Assembly: GCA_910578035.1 (NCBI GenBank)
Contig: CAJTOB010000038.1
Location: 1-29,779, forward strand
Length of the DNA: 29,779 nucleotides
Direction of reading: 5' to 3'
Source of the DNA: an uncultured Muribaculaceae bacterium
GTDB lineage: Bacteria; Bacteroidota; Bacteroidia; Bacteroidales; Muribaculaceae
Both the position numbers and the translations under genes were made by a program. Of this stretch, positions 1 to 8,359 are shown piece after piece. The notes below the pieces were generated by a model, which saw only the letters and a program-made list of their open reading frames with translations, did no database searches and was not told the origin of the DNA. Within the stretch, counting starts at the first letter, position 1, and every line of letters begins with the position of its first letter.

Positions 1-50
1 AAGCAAAAATACACCAACCTGTGTTTTCACATATGTTATTAAACAACCTC

Positions 51-755
51 TTACTTCAATGTGCCTGCGTTGGCCTGGTCAATCATTTCTTTGCCGGCTG
101 TGATATAGATTTCTACACGGCGGTTTTGGGCGCGTCCTTCGGGAGTGTCGTTAGAGGCCACATAGTCAGCCATAGGTATGCCTTCCGACGAGAGTCGGGT
201 AGGTGCAACGCCGCTGTTGGCGAGATAGCTCAGGACTGCATCGGCGCGTTCAGAAGCAAGTTTCTGATTGACTGCGAAAGAGCCGGTGTTGTCTGTGAAG
301 CCATAAATCTGCACGTTTGTACCGGGATTCTCTTTAAGAGAAGCGGCAAAGCGGGTAAGGTCGGCCTTGGCCTGCTCGTTGAGAGTATATTTGCCGGTTG
401 GGAACAGGATGCCTCCATCGAAAGTTACTTTGATAGCCTGAAGACCGTTCTGGTCTGTGGTCTGTTCGACAGTAGCTTGTTTGCCAAGTTCTTCCTGAAG
501 TTCTTTCTGCTGCTTGTCCATCTTGTTGCCGATAAGCGCGCCTGCGCCTGCGCCTACAGCGGCACCGATAGCGCTGCCTATACCTGCGCCTTTGCCGCCG
601 CCGATAATTGCGCCAAGACCGGCTCCGAGGGCTGCACCGCCACCGCCGCCGATAAGAGCGCCTTTGCCTGTCTGGGTCATTGACGAACAAGCTGTCTCAC
701 CCATGAGGAGACCGAGGCCCAAAAGGGCTATACACGTAACTTTAATCAGTTTCAT
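51..755 (-). CDS. OmpA-family outer-membrane lipoprotein with glycine-zipper domain
   Basis: A 234-residue envelope protein expected to be lipid-anchored and to tether the outer membrane to peptidoglycan. The N-terminus is a hydrophobic signal ending at Cys23 (ETAC; Glu at -3 makes a loose lipobox, so lipidation is likely but not certain). Residues about 30-80 are a glycine/alanine zipper (repeated GxxxG, as in GALIGGGGGAALGAGLG), typical of membrane-associating segments. Residues about 100-220 are an OmpA C-terminal domain, with the peptidoglycan-binding signature seen in GFTDNTGS, the ASERADAV helix and the closing NRRVEIYI. The ATG at 755 starts directly with the positively charged signal MKLIK. 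It is transcribed away from umuC with about 105 bases between them. No clear terminator follows its stop within the 50 bases left in the window. The family is certain; its exact partner is not known. Confidence 0.9.
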   Translation of the reverse strand: MKLIKVTCIALLGLGLLMGETACSSMTQTGKGALIGGGGGAALGAGLGAIIGGGKGAGIGSAIGAAVGAGAGALIGNKMDKQQKELQEELGKQATVEQTTDQNGLQAIKVTFDGGILFPTGKYTLNEQAKADLTRFAASLKENPGTNVQIYGFTDNTGSFAVNQKLASERADAVLSYLANSGVAPTRLSSEGIPMADYVASNDTPEGRAQNRRVEIYITAGKEMIDQANAGTLK

Positions 756-860
756 AGCTATTCTTATGTTAGTTAATATAATTAAGACACCCGAAGGCGC
801 TAAATGGTTTTCTGAACTACGAAATTACGAAAAAATATTGAGATATACGTTTTCGCAGTA

Positions 861-2159
861 TCAGTTTACAACGAATGCGCCCAGGCGGGTTGTGTAATCT
901 GGGGATTTCAGAGCACGTCTGATGGCGTTGACAAATTTCAGATTTTTGCCGGTACTGTCCTTGACGCAATATTGCTGTGCTCCAAGCACGACAGTATCGG
1001 CTCCCATGCGACTGTTTATATTGTCGAGCGTCTGTGATACGCAGTCCAGTTTTTTTCGACGTCCGGGATCATATGAAAACAAGTCGGGTTGTATTGTCTT
1101 TGCCGGAGATATGTCCGTTACCATTACTCCGGCACGTCTATAATATATGTCGTGCCGATAGATGCGTTTCAGGCATTCAATGGCGGTCTCTACGATTTCG
1201 GGTGTTGTAGCGGTAGGTGTAAGGAAGGTGTGGAATGTGCTGTTGTCATATTGTTCGAGGTCTTCGCGGAAATGGTTGGATTGAATGAAGACTGAAACCA
1301 TAGAGCATACCGAATGCTGTTTTCGCAGTTTGGAGGCGCATCTGGCGGCGTAATTGGCTACATGGGGTATAAGATTCTCAAGCTCGTTTATGAGCTGAGG
1401 AAAACTACGGCTGGTCAATATGCTCTTTTTGCTGGTGTCGCCGCCGATGGATTCAATATCGATAAGCGGCTGCCCGAGAAGTTCGGCAAAAGTGCGCTCG
1501 GCGGCCAGATGAAAGCGCTTCCGTACTTCTTGACGAGGCATGCGTGTAAAATCGTAGGCCGTGTGTATTCCGCTGTTTTCGAGCGAGCGTGCCATTCGGC
1601 GCCCGATGCCCCAGATGTCTCGTACCGGCACCAGCCGAAGTGCTTTTTCCCGTTGTCTGTCGTCAGCTATGATGCAGCATTTATTATAGGCCGGGTATTT
1701 TTTTGCGAATCTGCTGGCAAGTTTGGCGAGAGTCTTAGTCGGGGCAATGCCTAGACTTACGTTAAGTCCTGTGTATTGCCTCACTTTGCGGCAAAGGGCC
1801 TCGCCCCATTCCTTTAGTTTCGTAATGTCTATGCCGCGGAGGTCAAGGAAAGCCTCGTCTATAGAATATTGCCATACATCGGGCGCTTCCTGGCGCAACA
1901 CGGCCATGACACGTGCCGACATATCGGCATAAAGCGTGTAGTTCGATGAGAATGCAATGATACCCGAATCGGGATATTCTTCGAGGAGGCGATAGTAGGG
2001 CAGACATTCGGGCAGCCCCATGGCTTTGACTTCGCGGGAGCGGGCCACGACACAGCCGTCGTTATTGCTCAGCACCACAATCGGACGACCTTCGAGGTCG
2101 GGGCGGAATACTTTCTCGCAAGAGCAGAAAAAATTATCGCAGTCGATTAGTCCTACCAT
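861..2159 (-). CDS. umuC: UmuC, Y-family translesion DNA polymerase (Pol V catalytic subunit)
   Basis: A 432-residue error-prone polymerase that copies damaged templates during the SOS-type response. The palm carboxylates are visible: Asp6 and Asp8 in the first strand (LIDCDNFF) and Asp101-Glu102 in YSIDEAFLDL. The helix-hairpin-helix stretch follows in the DIWGIGRRMA region, then the little-finger domain and a UmuC C-terminal extension (about residues 340-432). Length is normal for the family, and no catalytic residue is missing. Its ATG overlaps the end of umuD by seven bases (ATGGTAG), so the two are very likely translationally coupled. Works with the cleaved UmuD dimer encoded just upstream. 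Confidence 0.95.
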   Translation of the reverse strand: MVGLIDCDNFFCSCEKVFRPDLEGRPIVVLSNNDGCVVARSREVKAMGLPECLPYYRLLEEYPDSGIIAFSSNYTLYADMSARVMAVLRQEAPDVWQYSIDEAFLDLRGIDITKLKEWGEALCRKVRQYTGLNVSLGIAPTKTLAKLASRFAKKYPAYNKCCIIADDRQREKALRLVPVRDIWGIGRRMARSLENSGIHTAYDFTRMPRQEVRKRFHLAAERTFAELLGQPLIDIESIGGDTSKKSILTSRSFPQLINELENLIPHVANYAARCASKLRKQHSVCSMVSVFIQSNHFREDLEQYDNSTFHTFLTPTATTPEIVETAIECLKRIYRHDIYYRRAGVMVTDISPAKTIQPDLFSYDPGRRKKLDCVSQTLDNINSRMGADTVVLGAQQYCVKDSTGKNLKFVNAIRRALKSPDYTTRLGAFVVN

Positions 2160-2611
2160 TGTTCTGTGCCAAAGCGTCGGCGTCGGTTAGGTTTTATTGT
2201 ATATAAAACTATTCCCCATACAGAGAAGGAGTGTCCCGAACTTATTTCGATAGGGCGGTAGCGTCGGTTCGACGGCATAAGAAACAGCCGCTTATGCGAT
2301 GCGAAACATAGCCGTTTAAGAGTGAATTCGCCGTCGAGGCAGCAAACCGCAAGGTCTCCGTGTTCAGGCTCTATCGAGCGGTCTATAACGAGAATATCGT
2401 CTTCTGTAATACCTTCCTCGCTCATTGAATCGCCGCGCACTCGTGCATAGAAAGTCGCGGCCGGATGCTCTATGAGTTCGCGGTTTAGGTCTATGCTTTC
2501 CGATAGATAGTCTTGGGCAGGGCTTGGGAAGCCGGCCTGAATGCCTCCTGAGGCATATGGCAGTTCAAGGGCGAGAGAGGTGTCGGAAGTGTATAGCTGA
2601 AGCGTTTTCAT
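2153..2611 (-). CDS. umuD: UmuD, self-cleaving S24 peptidase subunit of DNA polymerase V
   Basis: A 152-residue LexA/UmuD-like protein that undergoes RecA-stimulated autocleavage and then activates UmuC. The Ser-Lys dyad is present: Ser62 in RGDSMSEEGI and Lys99 in FTLKRL. The expected cleavage bond is Ala26-Gly27 in QAGFPSPA, matching the Cys-Gly or Ala-Gly site of the family. I place the start at the ATG at 2611, because the in-frame codon before it is TTG and adds only one residue. The gene overlaps umuC by seven bases, forming a two-gene operon. A box matching the Bacteroidetes -7 element lies 34 bases upstream. No LexA-type operator could be recognised, which is expected because SOS boxes in this phylum are not conserved. 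Confidence 0.92.
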   Translation of the reverse strand: MKTLQLYTSDTSLALELPYASGGIQAGFPSPAQDYLSESIDLNRELIEHPAATFYARVRGDSMSEEGITEDDILVIDRSIEPEHGDLAVCCLDGEFTLKRLCFASHKRLFLMPSNRRYRPIEISSGHSFSVWGIVLYTIKPNRRRRFGTEQW

Positions 2612-2644
2612 CAATAAACGGTCTTATTCGTTGGTTTGAGAGTT

Positions 2645-2652
2645 CAAATATA
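2645..2652 (-). promoter_or_regulatory. Candidate umuDC promoter -7 box
   Basis: The minus strand reads TATATTTG, a full match to the Bacteroidetes -7 consensus TAnnTTTG, 34 bases upstream of the umuD ATG. No clear TTTG -33 element is seen. The box sits on the T-rich flank of the terminator that ends the upstream operon. Confidence 0.5.
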
Positions 2653-2654
2653 GA

Positions 2655-2689
2655 AAGCGCGCAGTGCCGGAATCAGGCACTGCGCGCTT
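2655..2689 (-). terminator. Terminator hairpin after the four-module barrel gene
   Basis: A perfect 14-base-pair inverted repeat (2655-2668 with 2676-2689, seven-base loop), GC-rich, 18 bases beyond the stop of the gene ending at 2708. The downstream flank on the minus strand is TCTATATTTG, so the T tract is broken. It separates the envelope operon from umuDC. Confidence 0.75.
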
Positions 2690-2707
2690 AAAATATTTTT
2701 AAAGGAA

Positions 2708-4993
2708 TCAGAAACGGTAGCTAAGACCACCCATTATGCGTCCTGTAGCCACGAGGCTGGCTCCTGAAGGATATTGGGGAGTGATGCGGTCGGGATATAG
2801 CGACACGATAGGTTCGATGTGTACATCTATGCCGACCGGCAGATTATATCTGAACTGACCGCCTGCTTCGAACATGATTCCGGCTTTGCTTTTCTTCAGA
2901 TTGCTGAAGCCGACACCAGTACCGACGATACCGAGGATATGAAAACGTCGTGCGGGGTTGGGGTCCATCAGCGACGATATGTTGAGGAGATAGTCGGCAT
3001 GTACTGTGCTGATACGAGGACGTTCTCCATGGCTCGCCTGTCGGGTTATGATATCGAGCGTATAGCCTGCCCGCACTCCCGAAACCTTGCTGAACCAGCG
3101 TCCGAGAGCAATGTCTATGCTGCCGCTTACCTTGCGGGGCGGGGCGACGAATGTGGCGCTGAACAGTGCCGGGCCGCCGCTTAACGATATGAAATTGCGT
3201 CCGTCGGCAAGGAAACTGTCGGCAAGGCCCGAGCCGATTGTCATTGGAGCCCCGAGCTTGTATTGAAGGCCGAGCATGCAGCGGAATTCAGGAGCCCAGC
3301 CCGGGTTCCATTTGCCGATGAGGGAGTTTCCTGCTATCTGAGGCTCTATATAGAGGTCGAGAGCGTCGCAGAGGCGGAATGCACCGTGGAGTCCGACACG
3401 GCCTTCAAGGTATCCGTTGAGCGGACCGGAATATTGGCCTACGCCTCCGGCCACGCCGATGAGACCCGATAGGTCAAATACACGATATGGATTGAAACCG
3501 GCCATGCTCGTAGAGATGCTGAACAGATAGTCTGCACCAATGCCGACTGTAAGATATCCGGGCCAGGCGCTGAATAAATCGCCTTCGGCTGTTACACGCC
3601 AGCTTGAAATAGGGGAAAAGCGTTTGCCGAAGCCGATCTGAACGGCGCCGCCCTTACCAAACGAGCCCTTCCAGCGTTTTGCAAGACCTCCGGAGAAAGA
3701 GAAGAAACTGTTTTCGGCTTTCAGGAAATCCTGATAGCTCTGCGGATTGTCGTAAGAGAAGTTGCCGAAAGTATATCGCAGGCCCGCCATGAGGGATACG
3801 AAAGGCCCGTAGCCGCGGTCGTTAAGTCTGCGGTTTAAGGAGCGGGTGAACATGTAGACGTCCGGTTCGATAAATATGCCCCACTGCGGTGAAAGATGGA
3901 AGAGGGCTGTGAGGCCGGCTCCGATACCGGGGTAGAATTTAGCGTCGGCTTTGTCGGCATATGCCAAGGCCGGACCTACATTAAGCGAGAGGTCGAAAAC
4001 TTGGTCGGGGCGATAGCCTCCGAAGGCCGCGTTGAGATTCCATACGAAATCAAGAGAGCCGATGGCAAGGTATCTGTTTGAGATATCTGAGATTTGGCCG
4101 ATTCTGCCAATTTCACCTTTAAGGCGTATTCCGGCAGTCGGAGTAATGTATTTACCCACAAAGAAACTTCCGAATCCATAAGGATTGGTGTGATGTGAGA
4201 CCGTTTTTCTGGCAAAGGTCCACGCACCCCCGCCTACGCCGAAGAAGAGATGGCTGTCGCCGTTGTTTACGAATGGCGTTGCGCCTCTCATGCGCTCTTC
4301 TTTGCTCAGCAGACGATAGCCGAGTCCGACGTTGAAGCTGAGTTCGGGGCGGAAACGACGTTCGCCGTCGCCCGGAAAGCGATTTCCGGCATAGAGGGCG
4401 AAGCGCGGTTCTGCATATAGGTAGAGATTGTTCTGAATGTTGAAACGGGCCTGCAGGGCTGCTCTCAGTCCAAAAATGTTGCCCCATACTGCATCGTGGC
4501 GAGTACGCTGATATTCGGCGCCGAGAGCTCCGATAATTTCCACACGCCGCGAAGGATTATAACCTCGGAGGAGAGCAGAGAAATTCATGAGATAGTCGGC
4601 CGATATCGAGCCGAAGAATTTCCATGATTCTCCGGACTTTTTAGAATGCGTGCCGCCTCCTACGTTCACGCGCCATCCGTGTACGGGTGTTACCCAGTCG
4701 CCGAAAGATATTTCGCCTGATACTCCGGGGCGGAATCCGCCGGAGGGTTTGGCATTATATATCGAAATTCCGGCTCCTCCGCTCAGGAAGAAGTGGTCGC
4801 CGAATGTTTTGTCCTCGAACAAGGGGCTACCCAGCGGTTTCTGAAGCGTGTAGTCGAGTGCGTTCATACCGACGGAAGCGGTGTCGTTCAATGCTTTGCT
4901 CAACCGTGCGGCGGCCTTGGGGGCGCCGGAGAGAGCCATCATGACAGTCGCGGCTGCTATGGTGAGGGCTTTTATGTTGGTCTTCATCGTCAT
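2708..4993 (-). CDS. Outer-membrane protein with four tandem beta-barrel-like modules
   Basis: A 761-residue protein that I do not recognise as a named family. Residues 1-29 look like a Sec signal peptide ending near KAAA. The rest contains four diverged copies of one unit of about 165-180 residues, at about 66-227, 246-408, 427-579 and 597-761. Each copy opens with a glycine-rich strand (FFLSGGAG, LFFGVGGG, FFSFSGGL, FISLSGGP), has a central ADYL-like strand followed by a NPxR(R/V)-like turn and a glycine-rich strand (near 132, 314, 487 and 666), and later an (I/A)EP-containing strand (194, 375, 549, 726). The alternating amphipathic strands and the C-terminal aromatic (SYRF) fit outer-membrane barrel segments. 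The start overlaps the upstream stop as TAATG, so translation is probably coupled. It is the last gene of a three-gene envelope operon. Whether it forms four small barrels or one large one cannot be told from sequence. Confidence 0.75.
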   Translation of the reverse strand: MTMKTNIKALTIAAATVMMALSGAPKAAARLSKALNDTASVGMNALDYTLQKPLGSPLFEDKTFGDHFFLSGGAGISIYNAKPSGGFRPGVSGEISFGDWVTPVHGWRVNVGGGTHSKKSGESWKFFGSISADYLMNFSALLRGYNPSRRVEIIGALGAEYQRTRHDAVWGNIFGLRAALQARFNIQNNLYLYAEPRFALYAGNRFPGDGERRFRPELSFNVGLGYRLLSKEERMRGATPFVNNGDSHLFFGVGGGAWTFARKTVSHHTNPYGFGSFFVGKYITPTAGIRLKGEIGRIGQISDISNRYLAIGSLDFVWNLNAAFGGYRPDQVFDLSLNVGPALAYADKADAKFYPGIGAGLTALFHLSPQWGIFIEPDVYMFTRSLNRRLNDRGYGPFVSLMAGLRYTFGNFSYDNPQSYQDFLKAENSFFSFSGGLAKRWKGSFGKGGAVQIGFGKRFSPISSWRVTAEGDLFSAWPGYLTVGIGADYLFSISTSMAGFNPYRVFDLSGLIGVAGGVGQYSGPLNGYLEGRVGLHGAFRLCDALDLYIEPQIAGNSLIGKWNPGWAPEFRCMLGLQYKLGAPMTIGSGLADSFLADGRNFISLSGGPALFSATFVAPPRKVSGSIDIALGRWFSKVSGVRAGYTLDIITRQASHGERPRISTVHADYLLNISSLMDPNPARRFHILGIVGTGVGFSNLKKSKAGIMFEAGGQFRYNLPVGIDVHIEPIVSLYPDRITPQYPSGASLVATGRIMGGLSYRF

Positions 4994-7086
4994 TATTCTT
5001 CTGTGGTTGCTGAGTCTCCGTATTCGTCGGGCAGATTGCCATTATCGTCGAGGAGGTCGCATATGTCGCCGTCAATGCGAGCAATCTCAATTAGTTCCGG
5101 TTTTTTGTTTATAGCGTTGGCAAGATGGGTGCCGGCCTCTACAAACAGATAGGCATAGCTGATGTCGGCATTAGCCATGCGGTTTGCCGCAATCGCTTTC
5201 ACATATTCTTCTTCGGCGCTGTCGCCCAGTTTGAGCGATTTTTCGAGGGCGCGCTGGTCGTCTTTGAGTGCGAGGAGCATAAGGACTTCATTGAATGGAG
5301 ATTCTTCGGCAATTTCTTGCAATACCGAAGAGTAGCGTCCGTTCAGAGCCGCGCAGTAGATTTTTGCTTTGTGGAATTCGGGTTTGTCGGGCATTTCATA
5401 TAGCAGCGAGTCGGCATAGCTGAAGTGGTTGCTGGCCATGCTGGCGACGGCAAGATTGTGACGAGCTTCCTGAGGCAGTTTCTTGAGCCGATTCCAGTCG
5501 GCGAAGAATGGGCGCAGAATGCTGTCGTCGGCGCGTCCGCCGTCAATCATGCTTGCAGTGAGGTCGGAGGCGGCTGTTATGAAATCGGGATGCACCTCGA
5601 GTGCGCGGCGCATTATTTCTTCTCTGGCGGCAGTGTCGGCTGTTTCGGTATAGTGTTTCCAGAAATGATATTTTGAGAGATTCTTGTAGTCACTGTTGTA
5701 TAGAGTGGCAATCTCTTCGGCTGTGAGCGGGCGATAGCGTGAAGACACAATGTGGTATTCCACTTTGCGCAGACGAGGGAGATATTGTTCTGTCAGAAGT
5801 TTGTAGCACGACAGTTTCTTGATGAGATAAGACTGTCGGTCGATACTACCTTTGTTGGCAGATATTATTCTCTTTATGGCATCGGCGTGGTCGTTGTGGC
5901 CGTCGGCTCGCAGGAGTTCTTCCACCTGGCTCCAGCTTGCCACACTGGCGTTATGCTCAATTACAGCGTTGCGGCGCGCCGAGGCCGGAACTGCCGCCAT
6001 TATATGGTCGAGGGCAGAGGCCATTCGCTTTTGGGCAAGTTTTCGGTTAGTTTCATATGAGCCTTCGGGCGAGGCTGTGCCTGTGATGGTGAAGCTTTTC
6101 AGCATCATATCTGGGTCGGCCTGGATTGTGCGGAATTCACTGAGCATTTTTTCCAGTTCCGCGGCATTGTTGCCGAGCGATAAGTCGAGATTCGATTTTC
6201 CGACGTTGAATACAAGTTTAACCTCGCCGCTTGCATCGCGTAGCTGTACTTCGGGCTTCGGAATAAAATTTTCGTCGGTAAGCACTATACCGTTGAGCGA
6301 GTACGACAGAAATCTCAGCGGATTTTTCGTTCCTCGGGCAATCTGGGTTGTGTCGGTATATATGATGCGGTTGTAATTTTCCATAGACGACATCACCACA
6401 CACAAGAAGTCGTTCTTGGGGTTGTCGACATGCAGGCGGTCTACAATATATATGGTGTCATCGGTGCGGCGTCCGCTCTGTTTTACTTTGGTGAAATTGT
6501 GCAGAGGGTCTTTTTCTTCGTTCCAGTCGAGCATTCGGCGCTGTGTGATATCGTAGCGTCGTCCGTCGAACACCACCGGTTTGAGATAGTGCACGGTACG
6601 TGTCGTTACGTTATATATGGCGGGTTGTATTATCATTCGTGCGCTCGACGAGAAAAGCTGATGAGGAATTTTGGCAAATGTCTTCAGAGATATTTCGTTG
6701 CCTTCGAGAATGAGGTCTGCCGGAGGCAACTCAAGCCCTTTATTCTGATTTTTGCCGGTTACGACAACTTCGCGCAGACTCTGCGCGTCGGGGAAAAGAG
6801 CGACATCAATTTTAAGGCGCCCGGCAACCGGCTCTTCAAGGTCTTTGCAGCCGAGGACGGCAAAGAGGAGCGTTGCGTTTTCGTCGACGGTGATATCATA
6901 TTCGCCGTATGCGTTTGTGTTGCCGAGCAATTTGTCGTTTTCGGCATTGAATATAAGAACGCCCTCGATGGGGGTGTTCGGGCCTTGCTGCACCACTTTG
7001 CCGCGCACATTCAGGTCGGCGGCCTCAGCTACGCCGGGTAAGGCGCAGAGCAAGGCAAGACTGATATATTTACTGATGCGGTTCAC
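4993..7086 (-). CDS. Periplasmic/outer-membrane protein: carboxypeptidase-regulatory domain, OmpA-like region and helical C-terminus
   Basis: A 697-residue protein with a clear signal peptide (about 1-22, cleavage after AEA). Residues about 25-110 form a carboxypeptidase-regulatory-like beta sandwich ending in LREVVVTGK, the same boundary seen before the plug of TonB receptors; no plug or barrel follows. Residues about 289-362 resemble an OmpA-like fold (LVFNVGKSNLDL, then TITGTASPEGS and NRKLAQKRM). Residues about 450-680 are helix-rich and look like degenerate TPR repeats. Similar proteins sit beside DUF3575 genes in Bacteroidales envelope and fimbrial loci, which is the case here (DUF3575-like gene nine bases upstream). 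No fimbrillin is present in the window. A structural or assembly role at the outer membrane is inferred; no enzymatic motif was seen. Confidence 0.7.
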   Translation of the reverse strand: MNRISKYISLALLCALPGVAEAADLNVRGKVVQQGPNTPIEGVLIFNAENDKLLGNTNAYGEYDITVDENATLLFAVLGCKDLEEPVAGRLKIDVALFPDAQSLREVVVTGKNQNKGLELPPADLILEGNEISLKTFAKIPHQLFSSSARMIIQPAIYNVTTRTVHYLKPVVFDGRRYDITQRRMLDWNEEKDPLHNFTKVKQSGRRTDDTIYIVDRLHVDNPKNDFLCVVMSSMENYNRIIYTDTTQIARGTKNPLRFLSYSLNGIVLTDENFIPKPEVQLRDASGEVKLVFNVGKSNLDLSLGNNAAELEKMLSEFRTIQADPDMMLKSFTITGTASPEGSYETNRKLAQKRMASALDHIMAAVPASARRNAVIEHNASVASWSQVEELLRADGHNDHADAIKRIISANKGSIDRQSYLIKKLSCYKLLTEQYLPRLRKVEYHIVSSRYRPLTAEEIATLYNSDYKNLSKYHFWKHYTETADTAAREEIMRRALEVHPDFITAASDLTASMIDGGRADDSILRPFFADWNRLKKLPQEARHNLAVASMASNHFSYADSLLYEMPDKPEFHKAKIYCAALNGRYSSVLQEIAEESPFNEVLMLLALKDDQRALEKSLKLGDSAEEEYVKAIAANRMANADISYAYLFVEAGTHLANAINKKPELIEIARIDGDICDLLDDNGNLPDEYGDSATTEE

Positions 7087-7095
7087 GATTGTCTC

Positions 7096-7665
7096 TTATT
7101 TGAAAATGTAAGCAAACGACAACCCGATGCGAATTGGCACCGGGCGGAAATGCGAATAATTTCTGGAGTCTGGCGCCACTTCGCCACGATAGTCTTTTGC
7201 ACTGATATGGGCGAGGCCGAGACCTATTTCAGCTTCCATGTTCCAATGGTTGCTTAATACGAGCGCGTAGCCATATGAAACTCCGGCGCCGACAGCATCA
7301 CCGGTGAAATGCCGGTCTTTAAAGCGCAGATTGAATGTGGCAGCAGTTGCCGATAAGGCAATAAAGTGACGGGCCATGGGGCGATTGAACCAATATCTGA
7401 GTTCGGGCTCGACCCTGAAATTTGTCAGCTGTACGTCGGCTATCGAAATGTGGGTCGGGTTTGCGGCCATTCCGAGTTGTAGGGTGAAACGTTGACTCAG
7501 ACGGGCTTCAGCCGTGAGATTCGGCGAAAGCATAAGCCAGTCGATGGCATTGGTTTTAAGCGCCAGACGTTGGGCTTCCGCCCGTGGCGCCAGAAACATT
7601 ACCGCGATGATAAGAAGTAGCCACGATGTGGATTTCTTCAGAATCGGCATTGGTGATGAATTCAT
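7096..7665 (-). CDS. DUF3575-like outer-membrane barrel protein
   Basis: A roughly 189-residue protein with a signal peptide (LLLIIAVMFLAPRAEA) and a mature part of amphipathic strands starting LALKTNAIDWLMLSPN, the typical opening of DUF3575 proteins of Bacteroidales. It ends in strands with the final residues FAYIFK. The reading frame is open up to 7767, but residues upstream of the Met at 7665 do not look like a signal peptide and a candidate promoter lies at 7739-7746, so I start at 7665; 7650 is a possible alternative. First gene of the operon 7665-2708, followed after nine bases by the OmpA-like gene. Function unknown; family members occur in fimbrial and envelope clusters. Confidence 0.75.
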   Translation of the reverse strand: MNSSPMPILKKSTSWLLLIIAVMFLAPRAEAQRLALKTNAIDWLMLSPNLTAEARLSQRFTLQLGMAANPTHISIADVQLTNFRVEPELRYWFNRPMARHFIALSATAATFNLRFKDRHFTGDAVGAGVSYGYALVLSNHWNMEAEIGLGLAHISAKDYRGEVAPDSRNYSHFRPVPIRIGLSFAYIFK

Positions 7666-7738
7666 ATGATAATGCGTGAAAATTTTAAAACTAATAATTC
7701 GGCATTTTGTATCGGCGTGCGTGCTTTGTGTCTCTGTA

Positions 7739-7746
7739 GAAACATA
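7739..7746 (-). promoter_or_regulatory. Candidate promoter for the DUF3575/OmpA/barrel operon
   Basis: The minus strand shows TTTTTG, 18 bases, then TATGTTTC, a 7/8 match to TAnnTTTG. A transcript starting near 7733 would leave a leader of about 68 bases before the ATG at 7665 and would exclude the longer reading frame. Confidence 0.35.
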
Positions 7747-7928
7747 TATATTGCATATATGACACAAAAATTATTGTTCGAAAGCTGGCAGCAACTTATT
7801 GCCGCCGATGAGTGTAAAACATTGTTTTTTATTTAAATAAGCAGAAAGTAAAAAATTTACCTTGTGGAAACGGTCTCAAAATTAGGAAAAACGAGCGGCT
7901 CAGATGATTATATTTGTTTAAAATATGT

Positions 7929-7936
7929 TAATTTTG
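7929..7936 (+). promoter_or_regulatory. Isolated TAnnTTTG box in the long intergenic region
   Basis: TAATTTTG matches the Bacteroidetes -7 element, but the nearest TTTG (7913-7916) is only 12 bases upstream, too close for a standard -33. If used, it would transcribe the possible structured RNA at 8006-8283 toward the PurF-like gene. The region 7768-8005 is otherwise AT-rich, and I see nothing else in it. Confidence 0.2.
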
Positions 7937-8005
7937 GTTTTCGAATAAGGGTGCTGTTCTGCTAATTTTAAAATAAAAGACACTATTTCATTAAAATTTA
8001 ATATC

Positions 8006-8283
8006 TGCCCGAGTGCAATGTCGGCAAGAATGCACATTGTCTGTCGTATCTTGCCGGTGCCGCTGCTACGGGGAATCCGCGGGAAAAATGCACACCACAG
8101 ACGCGCTTGCCTCTAATAGGCTACTTATGAATCCTGCAAGTGTGGGAGAATCCTCTTTGGTTATTACCGATGTTTTGGCGAGCACTACCGTGACATTAAA
8201 AAGTGTAAAATTACTTGTTCTCTTAAACATTTTTGATTGCAGAATACTGAGTACAAAAACACATTTAAATGCAGACTCGGGCA
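8006..8283. ncRNA. Possible structured RNA upstream of the PurF-like gene
   Basis: No convincing protein is encoded here, although base composition is less AT-rich than the flanks. Several inverted repeats are seen. One is 8022-8029 with 8049-8056 (8 bp). A second is 8095-8099 plus 8106-8110 with 8136-8145 (10 bp, one bulge). A third is 8060-8063 with 8079-8082. A long-range pair joins 8006-8017 with 8270-8283 (12 bp with a two-base bulge) and would close the whole domain. 8016-8021 can pair with 8034-8039 instead, excluding the first stem. It matches no RNA family I can name; 6S-like RNA or a long leader of the downstream gene are possibilities. Some of these pairings could arise by chance. 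Confidence 0.25.
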
Positions 8284-8289
8284 AATTAA

Positions 8290-8322
8290 TTTGGCAGAGG
8301 CGAAACATTTTTTGTAACTTTG
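8290..8322 (+). promoter_or_regulatory. Promoter of the PurF-like gene
   Basis: TTTG at 8290-8293, a 21-base spacer, then TAACTTTG at 8315-8322: a full match to the Bacteroidetes -33/-7 consensus with correct spacing. Transcription would start near 8329, about 30 bases before the ATG at 8360. Confidence 0.75.
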
Positions 8323-8359
8323 CGCATTCATTCAGAACCGTTTCTAAGCAATTTCTACA

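Noticed and set aside
21..683. 220-codon plus-strand frame antisense to the OmpA lipoprotein
   Set aside because: The low-complexity Ala/Cys-rich translation mirrors the glycine-zipper codons; the minus-strand product is well supported.
7990..8170. Cobalamin or other known riboswitch upstream of the PurF-like gene
   Set aside because: Fragments such as GCCGGTGCCGCTGC and GGGAATCCGC recall a B12 box, but the conserved core and its spacing are absent.
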